Of a stretch of DNA of 64,000 bases, positions 9,701-19,315 are shown one piece after another; the first letter of the stretch is position 1; every line of letters starts with the position of its first letter. A program made the translations under genes and the position numbers. Location: contig NC_012966.1 in the NCBI RefSeq assembly GCF_000027005.1, positions 372,001 through 436,000 on the forward strand, in the 5' to 3' direction. Below the pieces are notes generated by a model, which worked only from the letters and a program-made list of their open reading frames with translations, had not been told where the DNA came from and did no database searches. The DNA comes from Komagataella phaffii GS115. Taxonomy: Eukaryota; Ascomycota; Pichiomycetes; Pichiales; Pichiaceae.

Positions 9701-10834
9701 GGCCAATGCAGTAAGTGAGTTTCTGATTGCATGCATCCTGAAAGTGTATTTCATTTCAGTCGTTCTTGCGTTAGTAAGAGAGCTGAAATAAGAATTTTCC
9801 CAGGAGTAGAACTTTACAAATTTGAGATAATTGGCAAGTTCTTTGATGTGAGAAACTCTCTTATCAGTAGATCCCATGATCTTTATTCTTATCTTTATAA
9901 TTAAGGGAATGGCAGAGAAAACAATGACGAGACAAAGAAAAAACATTCCCAATCCAGCCAATGCAGAGACACCGATGTTGATTATCAACAACGTTATTGC
10001 AATTGCCATTGTAACGGGGATTGTCATCATGAAAGGAGAAAAAGTGAAAGCCAGTTCAAGACGAGAAAGATCTGTTCCCAACATGGAATTGATCTTGGCA
10101 ATTGGGTAATTATGTTCAGCAACACCATCCAGTCGGAAAGATTTCTCCAAAACCATTTTATTGAGGACAGAATAGAGGACTTGTCCACATAAAGTTGAGT
10201 AATAAAGACTATGATTTAGGCAAATACCGGGTACTATAATCAGAAATGAAGCACCCAAAGCGTAACCTACACCCTTTCCAATCCCAGGTTCAACTCCAAC
10301 CGATTTTAAGGAAACGTATTTGATCAGCTCTTTGGTAAGCAGAGGTGCAAGCGTAGTCCCACAGTCAAATATTATTTTGAAACCGATGGCGTAAAAGTAG
10401 TAGACTCCAATGGTTTTGAAAAGTGGCTTCATGAATGTTGTCAACTTCATTGGTTCATTTGGAGATGCCCTCTTGTCAACTTCCTTTTGATAGACTTTTT
10501 TGAATTTATCAGCGAGGGCTTCCACTTTCAGAGAACGTTCCAGGTAGTACAAATCATTAGGAAAAATAGTTCTGACGTACCCTGTTTTAAGCAGTGGAAC
10601 AACCCACCAGAAGAAGATTCTGCTGATAAACGCTGGAACCCATTGATGATACGGTATGTCAGAAAATTGAACTCCGGCAGGGTAGGGCTTCCTTTCTTGA
10701 TCGGTGGGAAGTGGCGGTATAGTACTTGGAAGGAGGAAAGAAAACAAACGTTTCTGCCTAGCCATCTCAGGGAGGATCTGCTTCTCCAAAGAGGCAGAAT
10801 CGTCCTCTTTACTCGAAGAATTAAGAGAGCTCAT
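6776..10834 (-). CDS. ABCC/MRP-type ABC transporter, Yor1-like (copy 1)
   Basis: 1352 aa full-size exporter with TMD-NBD-TMD-NBD order. I start it at the ATG at 10834; a slightly longer frame would need a TTG. NBD1 has Walker A GLIGTGKSS (about residue 514), signature LSGGQKAR (about 601) and Walker B DILLMDD, where the usual catalytic Glu is Asp, as is common in ABCC proteins. NBD2 has Walker A GRTGAGKSS (about 1122), signature LGERQ (about 1238) and Walker B ILILDEATSSVD with the Glu. There is no extra N-terminal TMD0, as in yeast Yor1, an oligomycin and drug exporter of the plasma membrane. The divergent neighbour at 12342 is a paralogue; NBD1 is nearly identical between them although the membrane domains differ. 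Substrate cannot be read from sequence. Confidence 0.88.
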   Translation of the reverse strand: MSSLNSSSKEDDSASLEKQILPEMARQKRLFSFLLPSTIPPLPTDQERKPYPAGVQFSDIPYHQWVPAFISRIFFWWVVPLLKTGYVRTIFPNDLYYLERSLKVEALADKFKKVYQKEVDKRASPNEPMKLTTFMKPLFKTIGVYYFYAIGFKIIFDCGTTLAPLLTKELIKYVSLKSVGVEPGIGKGVGYALGASFLIIVPGICLNHSLYYSTLCGQVLYSVLNKMVLEKSFRLDGVAEHNYPIAKINSMLGTDLSRLELAFTFSPFMMTIPVTMAIAITLLIINIGVSALAGLGMFFLCLVIVFSAIPLIIKIRIKIMGSTDKRVSHIKELANYLKFVKFYSWENSYFSSLTNARTTEMKYTFRMHAIRNSLTALAVSTPALSSMLAFVVAHAVSRDRTPAEIFSSLSLFNVLSMIVFLLPMCLFLSADALLGLKRVCNFLQAPEAHLYDEQETLKTDVALQAKNGTFYWETFENEDDTVAIDHKTTENNKAFSRLKNINLEVKKGEFLVITGLIGTGKSSLLAALSGQMKRESGSVSHQGSLLLCGEPWIQNTTIRENIVFGQPFDETKYWEVIKCCALTQDLDMLDHGDITEVGERGITLSGGQKARINLARAVYNDRDILLMDDVLSAVDARVGKHIMDNCIMGLLHDKTRILATHQLSLISTADRICFLNGDGTIDVGTFEELSARNQNFTNLMVFNSESSESKDEEKELKLIKSTTLTIEEKLPRFHDINDGKLMKKEQRAINGIPIDVYKTYISMGSGVFGKLFSPMFILVVAVTTFCQLFTNVWLSFWTSNRFSHLSEGIYIGIYIMFTFLSMITVTTEYTLIAYLTNKASTKLNIAAMKRFLHVPMSYLDTTPIGQIINRFTKDTDTLDNEIGEQFRMVVYPSANVIGVLIMCIAYLPWFAIALPFLFLLFLLICSFYQATAREVKRIESIQRSFVFSHVNEVLNGMHTIKSYQREDSFISKNDLLLNNMNEASFITNVAQRWLAVILDTIGAGFAFLITMLCVTRQFDIGPSSVGLLVTYLFQIVGQMSLLIRSITQLENNMNSVERLYEYSYNLPQEASYDSPSRPSPPSTWPENGVIDFKDVSLRYRPGLPLVLKNINIHIPSRFRVGICGRTGAGKSSIMTALYRINELAGGQIVIDDVDISTLNLYDLRSNLSIIPQDPVLFKGTIRKNLDPFGEKEDDVLWAALLKSGIVESSSELEQVKLQKKKGQEELHKFHLDQVVEDEGSNFSLGERQLIALARAIVRDSKILILDEATSSVDYKTDAKIQSAIVREFNKCSILCIAHRLKTIVNYDRILVLEAGQVAEFDTPWRLYHKSSGIFRAMCEKANIMEHDFDNRS

Positions 10835-12341
10835 GGGTGGCAAAAGAAAGCACCTTCGGAATTATAATTGAATAAATATCAAACTTTCTTTTAGGTAATT
10901 TTCTCGATAATGCTTTTTAGCAATGCACGGACAATGCAAGACGTCGGAGATATACATTGACCAGTTCCAATTTTGATTTAAAATGCATTTGGTAGGACCA
11001 AATTGAAATTGTAGGAACAATTTTCAGCCACATACTAGTGCTCCGCAATATTTTTTGCAGGACATTTTTCATCTCAATCTTTCTTGATCCTTGCTGGTCA
11101 GTATCAGTGACAGTTTCTCTGATTACTAATAATACACGGCTTTAGGTGACGATTTGCTCAAGCCTCGAAATTTTACAAAACCCAAAAGGGGAAAAACCGA
11201 GATGTTTTTCAGTCAATAGATAACCTTACTCTTAACTAGAAGTTCGCAGAGGAAGACAAAAGAAAGTAATAAAATGAACGCAGTGTTAGAGTGACAAAAA
11301 GGATAACGGAAGGGAAGGGTGATGAATGGAAGATACCTGAACTGGAATTACGAGTATACCTAACAGGTTTCTAGAGTTCATCCTTCCTAGCTGAAGGGTA
11401 ATTTTACAAAATACTGCAGAAAAGACTTTAAGCAAAACATTGTAAGGGACTAGCCTTTTTTCTTTAATTCAGTCAACATGTAATGACCTTCCGATCGATA
11501 GGCTTGCACTAGTTAGGTATTCCACTTGTTACATTCACCAGTCGATGTTTTACACCTTTGAAGAGATGAATCATCGTCCCCAGTAGGCCTCCTGAAAGTG
11601 GTTTCTGGCCGTTTGATAGCCGAATATATGCATGAATAATGTATGCTAGGGGGATACACTAAGGTGGGGAGTAAAACACAACAGTAATAGGTGTGGGCAA
11701 ATGTCAGTTATATGATAGTCCAAATTAGTCAAGAAACTATTGAGACCAACATTTTCAACCTGCCTTCCCCTAGACTGCTTAGCTCTCTTGTCGTTATACG
11801 TGAATCTTTTTTGCACATGTAACTCAATGTACCTCCTTTGAATCCAAAGGGTGACTCTTCCCTATTTTGCCATAATCCTGAGTAATATAGTCTTTCCCAA
11901 CGGTCCAAGGCGTTGAGCCAAATGCCCTTGATGTGACGTCCAATATTCTCTTGAAGATTGTAGCACATCTGCAACATTTCCTCTGTGAAATCACAAAACT
12001 TGTCACTAACGCGCTTCACTACCTTTTCATTCGTTAATACTATTTCTCTTTCAAACTAAGCTCCGCATGAACCATTTTTCAATGTGAAGAAATGCAGATA
12101 CAGTCCAGCCTACAAATATGTCAAAACTGCAGGCAAAACATTTCACAGCTGTGGGCGTCAGATCTAAGTTATCTCCGTTGAGATCTCTTGGCAAAAATAT
12201 TGTTTCGTGTCACATGATTTGATGTACTCCACCCACCCAGAGCGAAATTATTAATCTATGCTCGCTTTGTCAGATACCAAGACTGCCAGAAATCTTTCCC
12301 TTTCTGTTTAGCCTAGTCCTACCATACACAGTCCCTGAAAG
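10835..12341. promoter_or_regulatory. Shared 1.5 kb intergenic region between divergent ABC transporters
   Basis: Probably carries both promoters. A TTACTAA heptamer (11123-11129) matches the Yap1 response element, which would suit drug or oxidant induction. I did not find a canonical Pdr1/Pdr3 site (TCCGYGGA). A 96-codon minus-strand frame at 11729-12019 starts with GTG and has no recognisable features, so I do not call it a gene. No RNA gene or repeat seen. Confidence 0.4.
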
Positions 12342-15300
12342 ATGGGGCAAAAACTCGAGAAAGATGGCGATCTGGTTTTGAAAAAACGTTGGCTGACCCC
12401 TTTATTGCTGAACAAGAAAGTCCCTCCAGTTCCTGATCCATCCGAGAGAAAGTCTTACCCACTACATAAAACAAATCTGCTCTACAGAGCCGGGTTTTGG
12501 TGGCTAATACCTCTGTTGAACATTGGATATAGGAGACCACTTCAACCGGATGATCTGTACACACTTGAGGATAATGAGGCGCATTTTTTAAAGGTTGAAG
12601 ATATGCATGACCGATTCCAGTACTATTTCAATCGAAGATTGGAGAAAGCCTACCGAAGTTGGGAAAGCAATGGAAAAAAGCAAACGCCGTTCAAGTACCC
12701 TGATAACATACTCTTTTGGACCTTGTTGGAAACTTTCAAGTATGAGTATGTGAAGGCAAACACTTGGAAGTTTTTGGGTGATGTTGCCACAGCTTTAACT
12801 CCTTTACTGAGTAGGGAGTTGATCAAATTTGTGCAAATGCAGCCAGTACTGAATTCCCCCGTAGGAAAGGGAATTGGGTACTCGTTTGGTATCGCAGCTT
12901 TAGTACTGGTTAGGTCCTTCCTCCAGTTGCATTTCTTCCATGATACTGGATTGACAGGAGCAAAAGTTAGAGCTTTACTAACCAAATTATTGTTGGATAA
13001 ATCCTTCCGGTTGAGTGACAAATCTAGAAATTTATATCCCCAAGGGAAGATCACCTCAATTCTTGGTGCAGATATCTCCCGAATTGATCTTGCAGTGACT
13101 TATTTCTCATTCATTTGGCAATTTCCCGTTGGTTTAGCCATACCCATTGCCCTATTAATTGTCAACATTGGAGTGTCAGCTTTGGCCGGTGTTGCTGTAC
13201 TAATACTAACGCTTTTCACTGTTATTGCTTCTGTCAAACCATTGCTCAAATTCCGAAAGAAAGCAAGCGTTCACACTGATGCAAGAGTCAAATCTCTGAA
13301 GGAAATACTTTACAATATGAAAATCATCAAGTTTTACTCTTGGGAAATTCCTTATTTTAATCAAGTTTCCGAGCAAAGACAAAAAGAGATGGTCCAGATT
13401 TTGAAACTTCTGTTTTCAAGAAATGTTGTAACTGCCATATCTATCAATTCCACAACTGTGTCGTCTGCTGTAGCTTTTCTGACAATGTTCGGAGAGAGAG
13501 GAATGCAGAGTGCCGCTGATGTGTTTAGTTCTTTGCAGTTTTTCAACGTCCTTTCTTTGCAGCTGGTGCTGTTACCAATGGCGTTCAGTACTGCTACCGA
13601 TGGCTATCTTGGATTGAAAAGGCTTACTGAATTTCTAGGTGCAGAGGAATTTTATGAGGATGATTTGGATGATTCATCTTACAACAGAAGCAGCTCCGAG
13701 AAAGATATGTTACTGGAAGATGTGGCTTTGAAAGTTGAAAAGGGAAATTTTTCATGGCCAAGCTTCGAACTCGATCAAGAAGACTCAGTTGGATTGAAAG
13801 ACATCAACCTGGAAGTGAAGAAAGGAGAGTTTTTGGTGATAACTGGTCTAATTGGGACCGGTAAATCTTCATTACTAGCAGCATTGAGTGGCCAGATGAA
13901 AAGAAAATCTGGCTCAGTTAGCCACCAGGGGTCACTATTGCTTTGTGGCGAACCATGGATCCAAAATACTACTATAAGAGAGAATATTGTTTTTGGACAG
14001 CCATTCGACGAGACCAAGTACTGGGAAGTCATTAAATGCTGTGCGTTGTCTCAAGATCTGGATATGCTAGATCATGGAGATATGACTGAAATTGGAGAGA
14101 GAGGGATCACTCTCAGCGGGGGTCAAAAGGCCAGAATTAATCTTGCAAGAGCTGTCTACAATGACAGGGATATTCTGTTATTGGATGATGTTTTGAGTGC
14201 AGTAGATGCTCGAGTTGGTAAGCATATAATGGACAATTGTGTTATGGGATTACTGCACGATAAAACTAGAATATTAGCAACTCATCAACTGTCTCTGGTC
14301 AGCACTGCAGACCGGATATGTTTCCTCAATGGAGACGGAACGATCGACGTAGGAACGTTTGAAGAGCTCTCCGCTAGAAACCAAAATTTCACCAATTTAA
14401 TGGTTTTTAATACCAATGAAACCCCAGAAACAGAGGATAAGCAAGAGATTGAGCGTGAAAAGGAGTCCCAGCCTAACCGCAATTTTACGGAAAAGGAAGG
14501 TAAGACGATGGTCCAAGAATCTAGATCAGATTCGCTTTCGAAGTGGGAAGTTATACCGATTTTTTTCAAGGCGGGTGCACAAAGATTCACCTTGCTTCTT
14601 TTGTTGGCGATTATCCTTACTGTGGTTATAAGCGCCTTTTTAGTTGTGTTCTGTAATGTTTGGTTGTCTTATTGGGTATCTTATCATTTCGAACACTTGA
14701 CAAATGGTCAGTATATTGGAATATACATCTTACTAACCTTCCTGGGTGTCCTAATGGTGATTTTGGAGTTCTTTTTCATTTCCTATGTTGTGAATAAAGC
14801 CTCCCAGAATCTGAGTCTTCAAGGACTAAACACTTTACTTCACACTCCAATGAGCTACTTGGATGTTACCCCAATGGGTCAAATTTTGAATAGGTTCACC
14901 AAAGACACGGACACCGTAGACAACGAAATGGCTGATCAGTTACGACTGGTGGTATTTGGTTTCTCGTCGATTGTAGCTGTGTTGATTTTATGTGTGGTCT
15001 ACCTACCTTGGTTTGCGATTGCAATTCCAATATTAGTGCTTTTCTATTGTGTCATGTCCAATTTCTATGGTGCTTCAGGGAAAGAAATGAAAAGAATAGA
15101 GAACATTGAGCGATCCTTCGTTTATAACAACTTTAATGAGTGTCTGACTGGAATGAACACGATAAGGGCATACGGTATGGTCGATAAGTTTCTAACAAAG
15201 AATACAAGATTGCTGAACAGAATGAATGAAGCTTATTATTTAACAGTTGCTGGTCAACGATTTTTGGCAGCAAATTTGCATTTCATAGCGACAGTTATGA

Positions 15301-16298
15301 CACTTCTAGTCGCCCTGTTAGCTGTGACTCAAAGTTTCAGTATTAGTGCCAGTTCGACTGGTCTTCTTTTATCATATACGTTACAAATTACGGGACTACT
15401 GATGATGTTGACAAAGTCATTGACCATGGTTCAACTTCAGATGACTGCGATTGAACGATTAGTGGAATGTGCGATTGGCCTCCCCCAGGAAGCGGCTTAC
15501 ATTAAACCAGGAGAATCAGAAGACGATGATACTGATGAAGATAATTGGTTGAAACGAGGCGAAATTGAATTCGATAATGTGTCCATCAGATATAGGCCCG
15601 AACTTCCATTGGTATTGAAAAATATCAGTTTAAAGATTGCAAGCGGTCAGAGAATCGGAATTTGTGGAAGAACGGGTGCTGGAAAGTCTTCCATAATGAC
15701 GGCCCTTTATCGTATTAACGAACTGGCCTCCGGTCGAATCACCATTGACAATGTAGACATCTCAACACTGGGTCTGCATAATTTGAGGAAAAGACTATCA
15801 ATTATTCCTCAGGACCCCATTCTCTTTAAAGGAACAATCAGGAAAAACCTTGATCCCTTTGGACAAAAAACTGATGAGGAACTGAAAGTGGCGATGATCA
15901 ATAGCGGCGTGCCCAGCGATCCTAAGTTCGACTTGGATAGTCAAGTCACTGACGGTGGAGGAAATTTCTCCAATGGTGAACGGCAGCTACTCGCCTTGGC
16001 AAGGGCTACAGTTAGACAGTCAAAGATCTTGATTTTGGACGAGGCAACGTCCTCAGTTGATTACGAGACTGACTCAAAAATCCAAACGACAATTGCTACA
16101 CAGTTCAATGATTGCACAATCCTTTGCATTGCGCATAGACTAAAAACTATTCTAGACTATGACAACATCGTTGTGGTCGAGAAGGGTGAGGTTGCAGAAT
16201 ATGACACTCCGCTGAATCTGTTCAACAAGAACGGAATTTTCAGGAGCATGTGTGATCAGTCCAACATTTCAAGGGGAGACTTCCCTACTAAAAATTGA
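12342..16298 (+). CDS. ABCC/MRP-type ABC transporter, Yor1-like (copy 2)
   Basis: 1318 aa, same architecture as the divergent copy at 6776. NBD1 carries Walker A GLIGTGKSS at about residue 502, signature LSGGQ at about 591 and Walker B DILLLDD. NBD2 carries GRTGAGKSS at about 1109, signature NGERQ and Walker B ILILDEATSSVD. The N-terminus shares the family pattern (PPVPDPSERKSYP) and the PxGQIxNRFTKDTD loop in TMD2. About 600 bp covering NBD1 (13795-14410) are nearly identical to copy 1, including silent sites, whereas the flanking membrane domains and NBD2 are clearly diverged. The linker after NBD1 (NETPETEDKQEIEREKESQ) is copy-specific. Likely a drug or organic-anion exporter of the Yor1 group; substrate unknown. 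Confidence 0.88.
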   Translation: MGQKLEKDGDLVLKKRWLTPLLLNKKVPPVPDPSERKSYPLHKTNLLYRAGFWWLIPLLNIGYRRPLQPDDLYTLEDNEAHFLKVEDMHDRFQYYFNRRLEKAYRSWESNGKKQTPFKYPDNILFWTLLETFKYEYVKANTWKFLGDVATALTPLLSRELIKFVQMQPVLNSPVGKGIGYSFGIAALVLVRSFLQLHFFHDTGLTGAKVRALLTKLLLDKSFRLSDKSRNLYPQGKITSILGADISRIDLAVTYFSFIWQFPVGLAIPIALLIVNIGVSALAGVAVLILTLFTVIASVKPLLKFRKKASVHTDARVKSLKEILYNMKIIKFYSWEIPYFNQVSEQRQKEMVQILKLLFSRNVVTAISINSTTVSSAVAFLTMFGERGMQSAADVFSSLQFFNVLSLQLVLLPMAFSTATDGYLGLKRLTEFLGAEEFYEDDLDDSSYNRSSSEKDMLLEDVALKVEKGNFSWPSFELDQEDSVGLKDINLEVKKGEFLVITGLIGTGKSSLLAALSGQMKRKSGSVSHQGSLLLCGEPWIQNTTIRENIVFGQPFDETKYWEVIKCCALSQDLDMLDHGDMTEIGERGITLSGGQKARINLARAVYNDRDILLLDDVLSAVDARVGKHIMDNCVMGLLHDKTRILATHQLSLVSTADRICFLNGDGTIDVGTFEELSARNQNFTNLMVFNTNETPETEDKQEIEREKESQPNRNFTEKEGKTMVQESRSDSLSKWEVIPIFFKAGAQRFTLLLLLAIILTVVISAFLVVFCNVWLSYWVSYHFEHLTNGQYIGIYILLTFLGVLMVILEFFFISYVVNKASQNLSLQGLNTLLHTPMSYLDVTPMGQILNRFTKDTDTVDNEMADQLRLVVFGFSSIVAVLILCVVYLPWFAIAIPILVLFYCVMSNFYGASGKEMKRIENIERSFVYNNFNECLTGMNTIRAYGMVDKFLTKNTRLLNRMNEAYYLTVAGQRFLAANLHFIATVMTLLVALLAVTQSFSISASSTGLLLSYTLQITGLLMMLTKSLTMVQLQMTAIERLVECAIGLPQEAAYIKPGESEDDDTDEDNWLKRGEIEFDNVSIRYRPELPLVLKNISLKIASGQRIGICGRTGAGKSSIMTALYRINELASGRITIDNVDISTLGLHNLRKRLSIIPQDPILFKGTIRKNLDPFGQKTDEELKVAMINSGVPSDPKFDLDSQVTDGGGNFSNGERQLLALARATVRQSKILILDEATSSVDYETDSKIQTTIATQFNDCTILCIAHRLKTILDYDNIVVVEKGEVAEYDTPLNLFNKNGIFRSMCDQSNISRGDFPTKN

Positions 16299-16440
16299 GT
16301 TGGGGTTAAATGGTTAATTTGTTTTATATTATTAATAAAGTAAACATTACTAAAAAAAAAAAACTAAAGATTAAAAAAAAAAGTTGTATAGTGGAAACGA
16401 AACAATGTCTGTTCTGAAATCAGTAATAAAAGCAGAAAAA

Positions 16441-17394
16441 CTAAAACGCAACCAAACCAGAGTTGGCTGGTTTGTTGTAAGAGTAAGGGCTCATCATACC
16501 AGAATGAGGAGTGTAGTAACTACCGTAGTAATTCCGGGCGCCAGGATCCATGTGAACTTGACTTGTTGCGAGTGGTGGCCCGGGGTACATGGGTCCATTC
16601 TGATATGAATGAGGATTCATGGGGACTTGAGGATAATACAAATTGTAGTAATCCACAGGATGTGGCTGCTGGAATTCGTAAGAGTTGGCCAGTGGTGACT
16701 GGACTCTTCCTGAGTTGTAAGAAACTTGGGCAGCCATATAGCTGGAGTTGACAGAAGATGAACAGATACGTTGACTCAAATAGTTGAAATAAATGTTCTC
16801 CATTTGGTGGTAACGTTCATTGATGGAAAGATTCCAACTAAGTCTGTTTAGCCAGTCTCTTTCCATAGAGTTCAAGAGTTCAATGGGCAATCCAGAAGCG
16901 TTGGACCAGGATCTGTTGGTAAAAGTTTGGTCATCCATGTATTTGTTAGAAACCATGAAAGCGAGTACCAGATTGGTGAATATAGTGTAATCATTGTCGG
17001 TTTCCGAAGGATCCACGAGTTGATTGTAATATATCAGTGCACCAAAAATAGTAGTCTCTGGAAGGTTGGTAGCATAAAGCACAGAAGACAAACTGGAAGG
17101 TGTCTTGAAATGCGTCATTACACATACGAAATCAACCATGGTTTCGATGTCGTAACTCATGGCATTAGAGACACTCTTGTTATTGTTCTGAGCGACTTGA
17201 TGAACAGGAGCAGGAGGTTGGTTTTGAACACCAAACAGCTGACCATTGTTGTACATGTCGTAGTTGTTATTCGGAAGATAACTCGAGCCCAAATGAGACG
17301 AGTATTGCCTCTGATGATGGTGGTAGCCCACGGACTCCGTCTGATGGTGGCCCATCAAAGGAGGAGGAGCTTGGTTGTACCCTGAGTAAAACAT
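16441..17394 (-). CDS. Pho85-type cyclin, Clg1-like
   Basis: 317 aa. A Tyr/Asn/Gln/His-rich N-terminus (about residues 1-75) is followed by a cyclin box: TTIFGALIYYNQL, then LVLAFMVSNKYMDDQTFTNRSW, and GLPIELLNSMERDWLNRLSWNLS. The KYxDDxTFTNRSW and WNL motifs are the hallmark of the PCL/CLG1 cyclins that partner the Pho85 kinase. The C-terminus is again Tyr/Pro/Asn-rich (NSYEFQQPHPVDYYNLYYP). The low-complexity ends around a single cyclin box are most like S. cerevisiae Clg1; a PCL1/2-type cyclin is the alternative. ATG at 17394. It converges on the ABC transporter gene with about 140 bp between stops. Confidence 0.75.
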   Translation of the reverse strand: MFYSGYNQAPPPLMGHHQTESVGYHHHQRQYSSHLGSSYLPNNNYDMYNNGQLFGVQNQPPAPVHQVAQNNNKSVSNAMSYDIETMVDFVCVMTHFKTPSSLSSVLYATNLPETTIFGALIYYNQLVDPSETDNDYTIFTNLVLAFMVSNKYMDDQTFTNRSWSNASGLPIELLNSMERDWLNRLSWNLSINERYHQMENIYFNYLSQRICSSSVNSSYMAAQVSYNSGRVQSPLANSYEFQQPHPVDYYNLYYPQVPMNPHSYQNGPMYPGPPLATSQVHMDPGARNYYGSYYTPHSGMMSPYSYNKPANSGLVAF

Positions 17395-18379
17395 TGTGCT
17401 TTTCAGGACGAAGGATGTAAAAAATAGGACACGATAACTTAATCAAAAGCTCGCAAATTGTTTGGTAAAGAAAAGGTTTTTCGTTTGTCTTTCCTTGTTA
17501 TAAATGGAATGGTTAAGTGGCCAAAAAAAACGTAAATGAATAGGTTCTTTTTTTTGGGGTCAAACTTAAAGGAAATAGACAGGAAAAGGGTTGGAATAGA
17601 AGAAGAAGACAGTCTGATTTAAAAAATAGAAAATCAGAGCTTTACTTCAACTATTTGAATTTTAATGGCTTGAACAAGGAAACTGTGAAAGTCGACAGGT
17701 CGTCTACTTATAAGGATGTGAATCAGGAAAAAAAAGAACTGAAAAATTAGGCACAAAATCGATTAAGGAACGACTATGATTGCCTAATCCGGAAATCAGT
17801 GGCAGGCTCAGCAAGAGACGTCAGAGGGCGTTGCTGGTTGATTGGAAACGGGCTTTCAAGCCGATCAGTTTACTGTGGAACCGAAGGTTACCAGAGACTC
17901 TCCCGAGAAGTTATCGTTTGTCTTTCATTTGGACACCTCATCATCTTGATAATTTTTTTTTTCCAGACTATGACTAAAGACCACTTTTCTCAAAATTATG
18001 TAAGCTTGGGGGCGAATTTTTTCTTTCTTATTATTAATTTCGTCGGCTGCCGCGGCAACGGGCCCACTGCCTCCACCGTCGCATGGCTGCTAAACGAAAT
18101 TTTACGGGACTCGCGGATAGATTACTCACAGAGACTGCAGTGGCCGAGTTTGCTCCTGAACCTGCATGTATAAAACCCATGCGGCGGTGAGATTCGCGCA
18201 TTGGTAGTAACTGGATTTTGTTCCAGACCGCGAAACACAATATCGGTAGGAGGGCCGAAAAGTTCTGGCGTTCTTTGTTTACAAAACTAAAACTAAACTT
18301 TCAAAACAGCTACACCAGTGCCTCCCCACGTTACTTCTTCGTTGATGCCCAGTTGTCGCATTAGCAGTCATTGCCAATT
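17395..18379. promoter_or_regulatory. Divergent promoter region, cyclin gene / coiled-coil gene
   Basis: About 985 bp. A TATAAAA lies at about 18170-18176, flanked by GCATG and CATGC. Nearer the coiled-coil gene is CGCGAAA (18229-18235), which fits the SCB cell-cycle box. A 124-codon plus frame (17799-18173) has no protein character and is not called. No tRNA or snoRNA pattern could be confirmed in the GC-richer part (18040-18260). Confidence 0.35.
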
Positions 18380-19303
18380 ATGAATATCCATAAGAAGAAA
18401 TACCCCAACAACGGCGCATCTGTCGTTGCAGACCGCTCTCCACTCACTTCCCCATCACGTGAAAACTCCTATAAGTATCTGTCTTCGGATGAAGACTCGC
18501 TACTCTCTCACGATTTAGTCGGTAGAGACGAGGTGATTGATTATGACAGGCTTCATCGATTTCTGAGGCGGTCCAACAATTTACCCAAGCAGGATGTCAA
18601 GACACCTCTGGTTCGTGAGAGAGCCGCTCAAATGCCCTTATCGCATTCCACTCCCATGAACCTTCACTACCAAGAACCAAAAAGCCATAACAACCCGGGA
18701 CAGCGTATAGCAGAACTGGTCAGCGATGTGAGTGAAGAAGGAGATAACGGTTCCACCACCAATCTATTAACACCTCCAGGTACTCATGACAGCTCTATGA
18801 CGATAAAAGAAGGCGAACACGAAACACAGACAGATGATAAAGACGAGCAAATTCGCAGACTAAAAGAAATGATAGACCACAAAGACTCACTAATATTCAC
18901 ATTAAAGGAACAATCCACAGAAAAAGACAGCAAAATAGCAAAGATAAATCAACAATTGCAAGAATCAAAGACACTCAACTCGAAGCTAGTCCACCAGTTG
19001 GCAACAAGAATAGGTAAAGTTCGATCTCTGAACAAAAGTGACTTCGAAGGCGATAAATACAATGAACTCGGCCTTGCTGTAGTAGACAATCTCTCTCTTA
19101 GGAGACTTCAAAATTTTGTCAAACAGATGCTGGTAGATTTGAACGTCCCCTACGCCAGAATCGATTCCATCGTGGAGCATCATCTTGTGCTACAGTCATT
19201 CGTGCAAGACTTACATCGAATGATATATTCGAACTCAATTGACCCGAAATTAACCAAACAATGCTGTCAAGGCATGAATGCATATATAAAAAGACATTTA
19301 TAA
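18380..19303 (+). CDS. Orphan coiled-coil protein
   Basis: 307 aa from the ATG at 18380; an upstream in-frame TTG at 18371 is less likely. Not recognised. The N-terminal half is polar and disordered, with Ser-Pro sites (SPLTSPSRENS, LTPPGTHD). Residues about 155-215 form a strongly heptad-like charged segment (DEQIRRLKEMIDHKDSLIFTLKEQ and onward), followed by a globular-looking C-terminal helix bundle (LSLRRLQNFVKQMLVDLNV, then HHLVLQSFVQDLHRMIYS). Coiled coil plus Ser/Thr-Pro sites and an SCB-like element upstream would suit a cytoskeletal, spindle or septin-associated role, but that is only a guess. It converges on MLS1 with 12 bp between the stop codons. Confidence 0.75.
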   Translation: MNIHKKKYPNNGASVVADRSPLTSPSRENSYKYLSSDEDSLLSHDLVGRDEVIDYDRLHRFLRRSNNLPKQDVKTPLVRERAAQMPLSHSTPMNLHYQEPKSHNNPGQRIAELVSDVSEEGDNGSTTNLLTPPGTHDSSMTIKEGEHETQTDDKDEQIRRLKEMIDHKDSLIFTLKEQSTEKDSKIAKINQQLQESKTLNSKLVHQLATRIGKVRSLNKSDFEGDKYNELGLAVVDNLSLRRLQNFVKQMLVDLNVPYARIDSIVEHHLVLQSFVQDLHRMIYSNSIDPKLTKQCCQGMNAYIKRHL

Positions 19304-19315
19304 AAGACAACAAAC

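Noticed and set aside
11729..12019. 96-codon minus frame in the ABC intergenic region
   Set aside because: Starts with GTG, no homology or domain recognised, and a second overlapping frame of similar length exists.
17799..18173. 124-codon frame in the cyclin promoter region
   Set aside because: Includes poly-Phe from a T-run and has no protein character.
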